Positions 36,861 through 47,077 of a DNA stretch of 55,332 nucleotides are shown here, one piece after another (position 1 is the first letter of the stretch; the number at the start of each line of letters is the position of its first letter). Origin of the DNA: Chromera velia (lineage: Eukaryota; Sar; Chromeraceae). The translations under genes and the position numbers were made by a program. The stretch is from positions 1-55,332 of the forward strand of contig JAHBMJ010000150.1 in assembly GCA_018398765.1 (NCBI GenBank), written 5' to 3'. The notes under the pieces were generated by a model. The model was not told the DNA's origin. It did no database searches and saw only the letters and a list, made by a program, of their open reading frames with translations.

Positions 36861-38092
36861 CCACATCAAGAGCATCATTTGTTGATTCGCTCAGTGAGTG
36901 GTTCCATCCATCAATCCCTCCATCCATCCCTCCATCCATCGATCCACTCATGCACTCATGAACTCATTCGTTCATTCATTCGTTCGTTCATTCTCGAAGG
37001 ATCTCCTGGCTGCACGACGGCTCTTCCCTTCCGTCCCCTTCCTGTTTTTGGTTCAGGTTCCTTCTTCACTGCCAGGCAGAACTTCACAAACGTCTTCTGT
37101 GGGAAGATGTTCTCGGGACTGGTCAGTCAGCCAGGCACTTAGATAAATCGCACGTATTTCTGTTTCCTGGTCTGCAAGGTGCATCGCTTCCCTTGTTCCC
37201 TTCCTGACAGCTCCTTCTTGTAGCTTGTCGTCGTGTGTGGCCTACTTCCTGCCAGGGAGTGTGCGCAGAGGCAGTAAATTCTTCATACACACTGTCTGCC
37301 TGCATTCCCACCTCTTTCTGTCTGTGTCTGCCTTCTTTCTTTCCTTTCTTTCTTCTTCTGTCTGAATGCAGATGATTACAGGCCTGATGCTGGTCGTCAT
37401 CGGGTACCTGTCCATCGTGCTGTTTGGGGTCTTCTACTCTCTGTTCAGGTCGGTTGCTTTCTCGAAAGGAAAGAAGAAAATATCGATGATCGCACCTCTT
37501 CTATTTCAGCAGCATAAGTGGCTCTCCTACCATGCTTCTCCCCAGCTCGGTTGCCCACGCTCTGCCTCTCTACCCTTAAGCCTTGCAGGCTCGCCATGCC
37601 TGAATGTCGTTCTCTGCAGATTTCAGAAAACCGTTTTTCCTTCTTGCTCCTTTTTCTTCATTTGTTGTCTTTTTCCCCTTTCTCTGCTGTCCTGTCGCTC
37701 TCAGGTTCATTGTCAGTTCGAAGGCGCTGGAGAAGGAAATGAATGCAGCAGCAGCGAGGAAGGCCACAGAGATTGCCGTGGCACCCCCCCCCCAGGTAGA
37801 AGAAGAAAAAGAACCAGAGAAGGATGCAGAAGAGGAGGCCCTCCCTCCACCCGAACCCCTCAAGCCTATGGTATCAGTGAAGGACCCGTTCGAGGATGAC
37901 GAGGTCCAACAGAGCTCAGAAAAGTCCCCCATGGCGGTGGAAGACCCATTTGAGGTAGAGGTCGATCAGGTCATGAAGAAACAGCCCACAATGGAGGGGG
38001 GGCCAGTCATTGCGGAACCAGAGAAATTGGAACCCCCGGGGGGGGACAACGATGACCCCATGCCCGTTGGAGACTCAGAGCTGGGCGTTTAG
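32120..38092 (+). CDS. Prominin-like five-span membrane protein
   Basis: Thirteen exons join in phase: 32120-32366, 32567-32711, 33153-33336, 33826-33946, 34219-34286, 34580-34867, 35190-35471, 35761-35937, 36199-36301, 36628-36672, 37057-37121, 37372-37448 and 37705-38092, giving 729 residues. A signal peptide (MFILFLFLLCAAGALS) precedes TM1 (LFIPFVTAILILLFVC). A Cys-rich loop (CFCFCLTCCR, then CCCCCFPC) leads into TM2 (VTVLLGVYALAALGLVICAL). A first outer loop follows (exons 4-6, with NKT, NLS and NNS sites). Then come TM3 (IVFYLLFTIGLFLVST), TM4 (WVAFLSYAFLLLFLGGIL), a second outer loop with NSS, NLT and NFT sites, TM5 (MITGLMLVVIGYLSIVLFGV), and an acidic, proline-rich tail. TM1-Cys loop-TM2-loop-TM3-TM4-loop-TM5 is the prominin plan, although these loops are shorter than in animals. 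Prominins mark membrane protrusions and bind cholesterol. Tweety-like proteins are an alternative. The tail has two DPF motifs. Confidence 0.75.
33622..33646 (+). pseudogene. Partial copy of prominin-like exon 4
   Basis: GATGCAG followed by ATGACGACGGGGATTGAGG and GCTTCC repeats the acceptor and first 25 bases of the real exon 4 (33826 on), with five substitutions. Three of the four changed codons are synonymous (MTTGIEGF against MTSGIEGF). The likeness ends there, and the frame closes soon after (LDFHTFSHN, stop). Confidence 0.6.
33679..33791. repeat. (AATC)n / (AACC)n microsatellite
   Basis: AATC units with AACC and AATG variants separate the exon-4 copy from the real exon 4. Confidence 0.95.
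35030..35133. repeat. (CT)n(GT)n(GTAT)n microsatellite in prominin-like intron 6
   Basis: Pyrimidine and alternating tracts directly precede exon 7. Similar tracts occur at 34109-34155 (intron 4), 36317-36397 (intron 9) and 36755-36860 (intron 10). Confidence 0.9.
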
Positions 38093-38638
38093 ATTTTCTC
38101 CGATTCGAGCCCTGGTTGGAGAACACTTCAAGAGATAGATACAGGAGCTCTATGTAGACCACATGCAAGAATTGTGCAGCATGCAGATGTTCCTTCGCAC
38201 CGAACCAAGATTCAGCTCCATGGAGCGGAGAAGCCAAACAGGATTGTACTTTCTGAAGACTTTTGTATGCACTGTTTTCGCTTTTGCTGTGACAACCAGC
38301 TCACAATGTTTTATTCATTTCAGCTGTAAAGTCGATTTCAACAAAGAGTTTTGAAATCGAATGAAAAAAATGAAGCAACAATGGTTTGATCATATACAAA
38401 AGAAACAATCAATATCAGTCACTAGTTTTTCTTGAACTGTGACGTTCTGCGTTTGGCATAAGCATTTGAGTAACTGATATTATTGAATAAGTGGTACTAG
38501 CACTTATAACTTAAATATGAAAACAAAAAGTATCAAGTTTTTAAAATTGTTGGTTGGAAAACAGACTTTCAATATAGTGAAAACACTATCAAAGATTGAT
38601 TGATTGATTCATTGATTGATTGATTGATTGATTGATTG

Positions 38639-38889
38639 CTAGGCCGTGCACTAGATAAAAAAATAAAAAAAAAACTAAGAAAACTTTTTTTTTATCTATT
38701 CTTTTTTTATTTATCACCCCCTCAGGCTTAACTAGATAAACAACTGTTGTTTAGGTGTTATATGCGTGTTGCAGGGAGTGTTGCATGAAAAACAACTGTT
38801 CTTTAATGGATAAATAAATAAAAAAATAAAAAACTAACAAAACTTTTTTTTTTTTCTTTCTTTTTTTATTTAGCTAGTGCAGGGCCTAG
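38639..38889. mobile_element. Small inverted-repeat element inside a GATT microsatellite
   Basis: CTAGGCCGTGCACTAG at 38639-38654 is inverted at 38874-38889 (CTAGTGCAGGGCCTAG, one mismatch). The palindromic similarity continues into A/T-rich arms (ATAAAAAAATAAA against TTTTTTTATTTAG). The eight bases ATTGATTG flank both ends, but they belong to the surrounding (GATT)n repeat, so the duplication is not decisive. No coding capacity. Confidence 0.65.
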
Positions 38890-39306
38890 ATTGATTGATT
38901 GATTGATTGATTTTATGGGGTTTAAAATCTAGTTTGAAATTCATGGTGTTTTGTTTTTCTATATTTTCCTTTTGAAATAAAAAAAATTAAATTTCAAGGA
39001 TTAATTTAAAGTCTTTTTGCAATTTTAAAACCAAAAACAAATTAAGTCTCAAACTTTTAAAATCTGAATTTATCATAATTTATCTGAATTAATTAATTGC
39101 ACACTTAAAATTGCCATGATATTTTGATAAGGTTGGTTTCCAGCATTTTTTTTTTTTTTTTAGATGTCAAACGGCTCAGCATTAAATTTGAGCACTTAAA
39201 ATTTGATACCGGTTTTAAATTATCTGTCCAAGCTAGTTTTAGCCTTAATTAACTATTATCATAAAAAATAGATTAGATTAGATTAGAGGATGCCTAACCC
39301 CAGTTG
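38890..39306. other. AT-rich intergenic DNA
   Basis: No gene is seen. GATT units at the left are followed by AT-rich sequence with a run of 15 T at about 39147-39161, up to the target site of the LTR element. Confidence 0.5.
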
Positions 39307-39310
39307 GAGC

Positions 39311-39779
39311 TGTGGAGTCCTACCCTGTGGCGCCGCCCTCTGGACCCTCACATGCGCTATATCTGAATGAGCCCACGTGCCGATGCCAGGCTCCGCCGCC
39401 GCGCTTTGTTTCGTACGCGTCGCGCGCGTCGATCAAAATTGTTGAAATCCTTCGTATTCAAGCATGCAACATGTTACTCAAGCAACGGATAGCATCGTTT
39501 GAGTCTGATGTCTGTTTACCATAGATCAAGAGAGATCGAGAGTCTGAGAGAGAGGAATGAGTAGAAACTGTGCATGATAGAATGCATCCAGCTGATTGGA
39601 ATCCCACTGGGAGATCGCGTTAGCACTTAAACTAATATAGAGCCAAACCTCTTGTAAAGTGTTGCTTGAGTGAGTGTTGCTCACGTTCCTTCTCTAGATC
39701 TTCCCTAAGGTTCTTGTCCTCGCTTTACCTTCTGTCTGGACGCCATAAGGTGGCCGGACAGGCCTGGGGGGACAAAGCA
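39311..39779 (+). repeat. Left LTR
   Basis: 469 bp, starting TGTGGAG and ending GACAAAGCA. It lacks a 13-bp segment (GATCGAGTCTGAC-like) present in the right copy near 42290-42304, and it has GGCCTGGGGG where the right copy has AGAGGG. The middle and 3' parts are otherwise nearly identical between copies. Confidence 0.88.
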
Positions 39780-42153
39780 TTGTGGTGAACGCTCAGCTCG
39801 ATGAGTGTCGACTTTTGTATACCTTCTGTGATAGAGATCAGATCTTCCTTTTGTGCAACAGTTGAAAGCCGATTGCAACGATACGGGCACGGTCAGGCAA
39901 AGACCGTGAGTAGGGGAATTCAGCATCCCTTTGCGTCCCAAGCTGCCTGGAATCCTCTTTTGGAGATCTCTTTTGAGTCCGATCCTGGACTTTGCCTTTA
40001 TCCTTGAGTGGAGAGCCCAAAGATCGTTGGAGGTCGCCAAAGCCAATGGTGGAGACGTTGCTTAGTGTTGCTTGGACTTTCGAGGAGCTTAACTTCATTA
40101 AGACCGCCGCCTACAAGCAGATCGCAATTCAAACGGCCAGTAGAGTGCTTGTCTTATGCCTTTTGATTCTGTAACTATCTCCGTCTTCCAGATGGATGTC
40201 AGCTGATCACCTTCACTTGTCTTTGCTGTTGGTTGTTTGCTTGTCTGCGAGAGGCCGACCACCTTCATGGTTTGCAAACACCTCCAGCATGTCTAGGTCT
40301 GTCTGGACTGGTCCTCCGACAGCGTCCAAACACAAGAAGACGCCCTTTGCCTCTCCATGTGTCTGCAATGCTGCCGTTTTCTTCCGAGAGAGAGCTTGTC
40401 GTTTCTGGCTGTCTGGCTATTGCGTAAATCATTCAATGAGTGGCGGTTCAATTGGGTACGCAAGACTCTGTATGCATGTTAAACAGGCAGAAAGGACAGG
40501 TGGTGGCGTACCACATGGAACAACGCAGTGACGGCCGGTGTGCCAGCCGGGGAAGGCCTTCTGCTTTGGGACTTCGATGCGGCGAGCCTGGAGTAGGAAG
40601 GAGGGGGAAGGAAGGAAGGGGTACAAAATAATATCGAGCCTGCCCTCGACGGCAAGAGAGGCAGAAGGGTCACGGCAGACCTACTGAGAGACAGAGTAGG
40701 GCACACGGCAGCTGCCGCCTCATCTTTCGCCAGCGCCGACAAAATTTTTAACAGGGATCGGGAAGGGCAAAGCGGGTCATGGGGGAAAGGGGGGAAGGGG
40801 GAACAATGAGGAAGGGGGGAGAGGGAGGGAAAGGGGGGGAAAGAGGGGGGGAGGGGGGTTGTTTTGGGGTGGGGGGGGCGAATCGAATCGAAGCTGGCCG
40901 AGAGCATACGAAGTACTAGCAACTGAGTATGACTGGAGCATCTTTTGTCTGAAGTTGAGAGTTCATCTGTCGAAAGGAGCAGCAAAGGGATGAAACGAGA
41001 CAGAAAGAAGAGACGAGATAGAAAGAAACCAGCGGGGCAGTCTGCAATGTGTCCGGTCCCTTCCCTCCCTCCCTTTATGCAGCCGCTGACACGCGCGAAA
41101 TGTATTTATGCTCGACAAGACGGCCGAGCCCTTCTATCAACGAGAACTCGAAATCGATCGCCTACCCCTACGTCAGCTGCATATGAAACGCGGGCAGAGG
41201 ACTGCCTGATTGTCGCCGCCATATGCTTATGCCCGCGCATGTCCGCGACTGCCTGTGACCGCCGTTGTGCCCCTGCACTGAACTTGGGGGGGGAGTGAGC
41301 TCATTGCAAAGCTGAGCATCAAAAAGGTGGACTGCGAGAGCAACAAGCCGAGCGCCACATGTGCCGCGCATTTGGAACTTCTGGAGCTCCTTTTGGAAGA
41401 GTGACCTTTCTTCTCTTTCAGCTTCTCTTCTTTGCGTGTGGCTTGGGAGTTAGACCCCTCATGTGGCTGAGAGCACGAGCACACGAGGGGGCGCTTTCAT
41501 TCACTATCTCCTTCTCACTTCCTTCTGCTACTTTGAAACGTTTCGGGTTATCCCTGGCTTTCTTCTTAATTTAAGAAAAGAGACTGGAAGAGGCGGAGAG
41601 AAAATGAGTAGAGGAGGAGCAAAAGGAGAAGAAATCTTTAAAGAGATGTCTAGTTCAACGAGAAAAGAAGAAAAAGCGAGGGGACAGCCCGTGCATGTCT
41701 CTGTGTCCATTCTACATCTTCTCTCTGCAGGGAGATGCCGGTGTTTTGGAGGCCCTCTGGGTCCTCTGGGTATCGCTTCTCCCCCTCGTAGCACGGGAGT
41801 TGATGGGGGCCTTGGTGGAGCTAGCCGTCTCTACGCGAGCATCTGCATGGAGCCAGACGGTGTACCGCTAGGCGTCTCCCTCCGATAAGTCTGACCGGCT
41901 ACCATTTATGGCCGTTTGTTTGTTGATGTCTGTTATCTTGATTTGCTCTTCCTTACATCTGTCATGGTGCGAGGACGCTCAAAATTTTATTCCTTCGACT
42001 ACATGCTTTGAAGTGTTCTATTGGTTGTATGGGTTTGCATTATGTCTGGTTGATCGTATTCTTTTGCTCACCTTTTTTCCCTTTCTGCGCATGCTCGAAT
42101 GTGTCTGGCTGATCGCGGAGACGCGATTTTCTTGTCTGTGGCCGGGGGGGATC
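39780..42153 (+). other. Interior of LTR element, no pol genes
   Basis: The interior has no reverse transcriptase, integrase or protease motifs in the frames examined. A G-rich low-complexity stretch spans 40785-40880. Near 41300-41400 there is a short coding-like run (KLSIKKVDCESNKPSATCAA, then HLELLELLLEE), and near 41730-41860 another (LEALWVLWVSLLPLVAREL, GALVELAVSTRAS). These might be scraps of captured host gene or a decayed gag. Confidence 0.45.
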
Positions 42154-42630
42154 TGTGGAGTCCTACCCTATGGTGCCGCCCTCTGGACCCTCACATGCGC
42201 TATATCTAAATGAGCCCGCGTGCCGACGCCAGGCTCCGCCGCCGCGCTTTGTTTCGTACGTGTCGCGCGCGTCGATCAAAATTGTTGAAATCGATCGAGT
42301 CTGACCTTCGTATTCAAGTATGCAACATGTTACTCAAGCAACGGATAGTATCGTTTGAGTCTGATGTCTGTTTACCATAGATCAAGAGAGGTCAAGAGTC
42401 TGAGAGAGAGGAATAAGTAGAAACTGTGCATGATAGAATGCATCCAGCTGATTGGAATCCCACTGGGAGATCGCGTTAGCGCTTAAACTAATATAGAGTC
42501 AAACCTCTTGTAAAGTGTTGCTTGAGTGAGTGTTGCTCACGTTTCTTCTCTAGATCTTCCCTAAGGTTCTTGTCCTCGCTTTACCTTCTGTCTGGATGCC
42601 ATAAGGTGGCCGGACAGAGGGGACAAAGTA
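42154..42630 (+). repeat. Right LTR
   Basis: 477 bp, starting TGTGGAG and ending GACAAAGTA, followed by the target-site copy GAGC. The terminal CA of the left copy is TA here. Confidence 0.88.
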
Positions 42631-42634
42631 GAGC

Positions 42635-43157
42635 ACTGTAAATCGGCTTGATTCAAATCATTTGAAACTAAACTTCTAGATTGAACCCGACCCAACCGAG
42701 TGTATTTAACATCATTATGACATTTAAAAAATTGAGAACATATATATTTTTTGAGTCTTTTTTTTTCAGACTTGAGTCAAGTTGAGTGACAAAACATAAA
42801 ATTTGTGTACTCCTCCGTTGGCCGGACGGTAGCAAGTGCGTACGTACGTATACGTAGAATCAGCGAAATACATCGGCGCCCGCGATCGGACGGGCCTTCT
42901 ATGCGGGTGTTCTTAAGGTACGTGCATGTGTTGAATCGTTCAAACAACTGTTGTTCGCATGGCTTGTCAGAATGGGCTTGCAGCTCAATCAGTTAGCCCT
43001 ATATACATTTAGTACAGAACGACCTGTACAATGTATCAGATGAAACTATTTACGGCAACACGAACTTTTGACTTGATATTGAGGCAATGGTTGTAACGAC
43101 AGGCTTCAGTCTGAAACAGGTCGTTTTGAGCAACACTATATATATACTATCTTCTCT
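42635..43157. other. Upstream region of the four-span membrane protein gene
   Basis: No gene is seen. The segment is AT-rich with repeated TACGTACGTATACG near 42838-42855 and a TATATATATA run at 43137-43147 about 10 bp before the start codon, which may be part of the promoter. Confidence 0.45.
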
Positions 43158-44678
43158 TTGCCAAACTCCGAAGTCCACACAACTATGCAAAAAGTTAAAG
43201 GCACGAAATCTCGCAGACAGCGGCAGTCTTACGACGATGCAGAGGGCCTCTTGCTGAACGTTGGTGTTGTTTCTGCCCTTGTCCTGTCCTTTGTATTCGG
43301 TCTCTACCTGACGGTCACAATAGAAGAGAACCTGAGGGGGGACTTTTTCAGCTTTCTAATCGACAGCGGTCTCAAAAGTTCGTGTCAGAGTGCAACGGAC
43401 AATATTGTTGACCTTTCCATCCGCACCATTGAAAACAGCCAGCCCGAGTTCAATTGGACTCTAGAGCTCAGGCCAGGGGAGCTGTACGATGTCAAAGCAG
43501 CTGCTCAGTCTATCACGCAGCGCAACGTGGACAATCCCGGAAGGTCCAGCGACGTGAAGTTTGCAGACCCCGACGTTGCAGTTGTTGGTGACATCTTGTT
43601 CACCAACGTGCCCAATGAGATCTTCACTGCTTGGATGAACATTCGGCTGAGGCCCATCAAGGACGATATCTTCTACACGTGTGAGGAAGTGAGAGCAACC
43701 TCCAGCGTTCAAATGTTACTGCAAGGCCTCGCTTGCGGAGTCTTCCTCACATTTTCTCTTCTTACTTCGGTTTTCCTTTACTTCAGCTTGGCATGGTCGG
43801 AATGCCGAGAAGATGGATCGAAATTTCAGACATGGTGGACCACTGGAAAGTGGCTTGTCATGCTCTCCATGTTCTTTTTGGTTCTCGGTGTTGTTCTGTT
43901 TTTCACCACCACCGCCTCCATCTCGTATAAGCGTTTTCCCTCCGTTTCCATGACCGATGAACAAACGTTGTTCCAACTGGTCTACGTACTCGTACCTTCT
44001 CTGTTTGCAAGTGGCCTGATTGCAATCTTCGCTGCTGTGACAACAACTGACTGGTTCCGAAAGTGCTGCCGCTCCTGCGGTGGGCTGTTGAGACTGAAGC
44101 AGGAGAGAGCACTGGGGGATGCGTCGCATTTAGTTCGCAGGTTTGCTGAGACCTCCACAGCGAATCTGGTCATGCAACTGATAAAAAAGAACACTGGCGA
44201 GACAGAGCCTTCGGACACCGCCATTGCTCTTTTCCTTGCCAAGTGGGCAGTTGCCAAGATCGAGGGCGATGGGCCGTCCGAGCTCGTGGCAGCGCTGAGC
44301 CAACCAAGACAGACAGAGGCGGATGCCGAGAAGGATGCACAGGAGTTGAGAGAGAAGATAGACACTGTGCTTTCGTACACGGCAGGGGAGGACAACGAGG
44401 AGGCGCATGACCGATGGTTCGTTAACTCGACGTGTCTCGAATGTGTGGGAGAAGGTGCGGCCGCCCACTCTTGCAACACCCATGTGAGGGTGCGGGAGGT
44501 GTATAGTGAAGTCAAAAACGCAGCACAGAAAGACGGGGGAGATCCGTCATCAGGGGGGAAAACAGAAAAAGCGCACGTGCCAGAAGGAAACGGGGCAGAA
44601 TCTGACGGTGCAGTCCACGTTGCCCCTCCGGGAACTGTGCCGTGCCCTGACTCGGATCATGACATGCCGGCTGTATGA
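43158..44678 (+). CDS. Four-span membrane protein, intronless, family unknown
   Basis: A single frame of 506 codons. A basic N-terminus (KVKGTKSRRQRQSYDD) leads to TM1 (VSALVLSFVFGLYLTV). A 130-residue outer domain with two or more Cys and an NWT site follows, then TM2 (GVFLTFSLLTSVFLYFSLAW), TM3 (LVMLSMFFLVLGVVLFF) and TM4 (VYVLVPSLFASGLIAIFAAV). A soluble tail of about 200 residues has a short Cys/His patch (STCLECVGEGAAAHSCNTHV) and an acidic, disordered end. A second Met (residue 10) is an alternative start. I do not recognise the family. It could be a channel-like or surface protein; that is a guess from topology. It sits just downstream of the LTR element and has no introns, so a retro-copy origin is possible. 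Confidence 0.7.
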   Translation: MPNSEVHTTMQKVKGTKSRRQRQSYDDAEGLLLNVGVVSALVLSFVFGLYLTVTIEENLRGDFFSFLIDSGLKSSCQSATDNIVDLSIRTIENSQPEFNWTLELRPGELYDVKAAAQSITQRNVDNPGRSSDVKFADPDVAVVGDILFTNVPNEIFTAWMNIRLRPIKDDIFYTCEEVRATSSVQMLLQGLACGVFLTFSLLTSVFLYFSLAWSECREDGSKFQTWWTTGKWLVMLSMFFLVLGVVLFFTTTASISYKRFPSVSMTDEQTLFQLVYVLVPSLFASGLIAIFAAVTTTDWFRKCCRSCGGLLRLKQERALGDASHLVRRFAETSTANLVMQLIKKNTGETEPSDTAIALFLAKWAVAKIEGDGPSELVAALSQPRQTEADAEKDAQELREKIDTVLSYTAGEDNEEAHDRWFVNSTCLECVGEGAAAHSCNTHVRVREVYSEVKNAAQKDGGDPSSGGKTEKAHVPEGNGAESDGAVHVAPPGTVPCPDSDHDMPAV

Positions 44679-44867
44679 ATGTAAGAGAAGAAATCAATCC
44701 GGTGACGTGTGGTGGTAATGTGGTCATACAGTAGCACACGTGTTCCTTTTTTACAGTAGCATACCTTTTACCTTCCACGATTGGTCCGTCTGTCTGCGTC
44801 TACTGACTCATGGATTCCTCTTTATTTGTTTTCTTTTCCTTCCCTCCTTCCATACTGATTTTCTTTC

Positions 44868-44962
44868 TCCCTCCCTCCCTCCCTCCTTCCCTCCCTCCCT
44901 CCTTGCACACTGATTTTCTTTCTCCCTTCCTTCCTTCCTTCCTTCCTTTCTTTTTTATTTTT

Positions 44963-44997
<35 letters not shown>

Positions 44998-45431
44998 GTC
45001 CGTCTGTCCGTCTGTCCGTCTGTCCGTCTGTCCGTCTGTCCGTCTGTCCGTCTGTCCGTCTGTCCGTCTGTTCGTCTGTCCGTCTGTCCGTCTGTCCGTC
45101 TGTCCGTCTGTCCGTAAGAAACATATAGTCTGTCCGTCTGTCCGTCTGTCCGTCTGTCCGTCTGAAGCAGCAGAGGAGTAGTGTGTGAAACCAGTGATCA
45201 CGTGAAAGTCTGTCGAGAGGTGGAGAGGCAAGGGGCGCTTAACTCTCACCTTTCGGGCCCCCTGCCCACGCTGTTTGATTGTTGGTGCTGTTCTTTTGTC
45301 TTTGTTCTTTCTTTCTTTTTGTCTGTTGTGTTCATGAAGAAAACGAGGGAGAAGAAGAAACATATAGTCTGTCCGTCTGTCCGTCTGTCCGTCTGTCCGT
45401 CTGTCCGTCTGTCCGTCTGTCCGTCTGTTCG

Positions 45432-45462
<31 letters not shown>

Positions 45463-46110
45463 GTCTTCCTGTCTTCCTGTCTTTCTGCCTTCCTGTCTTC
45501 CTGTCTTCCTGTCTTTCTTTGGTTCTGTCTGTCTTCCTGTCTGTCTGTCTGTCTGTTTTTCTTTCTTTCTTTCTTTCTTTCTTTCTTTTGTCTTTCTTTC
45601 TGTCTTTTTGTCTTTCTTCCTTCCTGTCTTTCTGTCTTCCTGTCTTTCTGTCTTTCTTTCTGTCTGTCTTTCTTTCTTTCTTTCGTTCTGTCTGTCTTCC
45701 TGTCTGTCGGTCGGTCTGTCTGTCTGTCTGTCTGTCTGTTTTTCTTTCTTTCTTTCTTTCTTTCTTTCTTTTTGTCTTTCTGCCTTCCTGTCTTTCTGTC
45801 GTTGTGTCTTTCTGTCTTTCTTTCTGTCTGTCTTCTTGTCTTTATTTCTGTCTGTCTTCTTGTCTTTCTTTCTGTCTGTCTGTCTTCTTGTCTGTCTGTC
45901 TGTCTGTCTTTCTTTCTTTCTTTCTTTTTGTCTTTCTGCCTTCCTGTCTTTCTGTCGTTGTGTCTTTCTGTCTTTCTTTCTGTCTGTCTTCTTGTCTTTC
46001 TTTCTGTCTGTCTTATTGTCGGTCTGTCTGTCTGTCTCTCTGTCTGTCTGTATGTCTGCCTGTCTTTCTTTCTTTCTTGCTTTCGTTCTTTTTCTTTCTT
46101 TATTCATTAT
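44868..46110. repeat. Tetranucleotide satellite of CCCT, CTTT, CTGT and CCGT units
   Basis: Over 1.2 kb of almost pure pyrimidine-plus-G sequence: (CCCT)n, (CTTC)n, (CTTT)n, (CCGTCTGT)n and mixed CTTT/CTGT/CCTG units. An apparent 467-codon minus-strand frame of Lys-Asp-Arg and Thr-Asp-Arg repeats is a by-product. A unique spacer lies at 45163-45345, and the junction sequence AAGAAACATATAGTCTGTCC occurs twice (about 45117 and 45357), pointing to a duplication. Confidence 0.95.
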
Positions 46111-47077
46111 TTCTTTGTTCATATTTGATATATTGGCTAGTAGTATAGTTCTTCGTTCGTTCCTTTCTTGGTTTTTTAGCTTGTCATCTAAGGTTATCAT
46201 CATTATTCAGAATTTTAGTGCTATGGTTTTAGTGGATCGATCAGAAGGATGTTCGCTAGCCGGGATTTATATATTATTTGCTTCAGGAGTTTAGCGGTAA
46301 AACTTTAGCGGAGTTTGGAAATTTTTGATCACGGGACCACGGGTGAAATCTATAGGGTAAAATTAAAAAGTTTTTTTTCAGAGTTTAGCTGTTTCTATAT
46401 ATACTTGGAGGCTAATTTACTAGCTAATTTATAGCAATCTTTTTTTTTTTGTTATCTTCCAAGTTATTTTACACAACTTAAATTTTTAAATTAAACTTTG
46501 TAATTAATATTAAAAAACAATAAAGTAAAAAAAAAAAAAAACGTAAAAAAAGTTAGCATACGTCCTTCCACAAGATCTTAAAAGTCGAACATTAATCCTA
46601 ATCCTAACATGCACGTAGACGTACGTGCATAAGTAACTTAATACGGGTAACCGTAGTAATCAGAAGTTTTTTTCCCGGATTTGATGCCACTTTGCATGTT
46701 TTAGTTGAACTTAATTCAAGACTGCAATTCAAGTGCAAAAGCACTGGCATCTAGAAAAGCATTGACAAGAGCTTTTCAAGTTCTACTACTAAAGGAACTT
46801 TAAGGAAGTCTTCGGGAGCATTAGAGAAAATGCAGACAGGAATGCCTGCAAGCAGTGCGAGATCCGCGAACGTCAGACTTCATGTACACAAAGTCACTGC
46901 AGCAGACGGGGATAAAGAAGAAAACGCTCTGTGGGAAAGATGGATATGCTTCTGTGTACAAATCTCCACCAGACTTCCTGAGGATGCATGCAACTACCGC
47001 CGTCTTGCAACGAAAGACGACTCGAAATATTACAGGAACTACGCTCGACAAATAGACTCAAGAACGAACAGAGGAGA
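46111..47077. other. AT-rich intergenic DNA
   Basis: No supported gene. The sequence is very AT-rich (46290-46560) with a run of 16 A at about 46527-46542. The part next to 47078 would hold the 3' end of the HCF173-like transcript. Confidence 0.5.

Larger units (their letters stand above)
39311..42630 (+). mobile_element. Non-autonomous LTR retrotransposon
   Basis: Two direct repeats of 469 and 477 bp bound a 2.37-kb interior. Both begin TGTGGAGTCC; the left ends AAAGCA and the right AAAGTA. The four bases GAGC lie just outside both ends (39307-39310 and 42631-42634), consistent with a target-site duplication. A G-rich tract (GGCCGGGGGGGATC) stands directly before the right repeat, where a polypurine primer is expected, and TGGTGAACGC near the left repeat end could be a primer-binding site. 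No gag or pol motif is visible, so it needs help from another element. The strand is inferred from the polypurine position. Confidence 0.85.

Noticed and set aside
40479-40985. Minus-strand Pro-rich frame in the LTR element interior
   Set aside because: It is generated by the G-rich low-complexity stretch at 40785-40880.
44800-46203. 467-codon minus-strand frame rich in KDRKTDRQ repeats, and plus-strand FLSFCLS frames
   Set aside because: They are translations of the tetranucleotide satellite, with no domain, no codon signature and no splice context.
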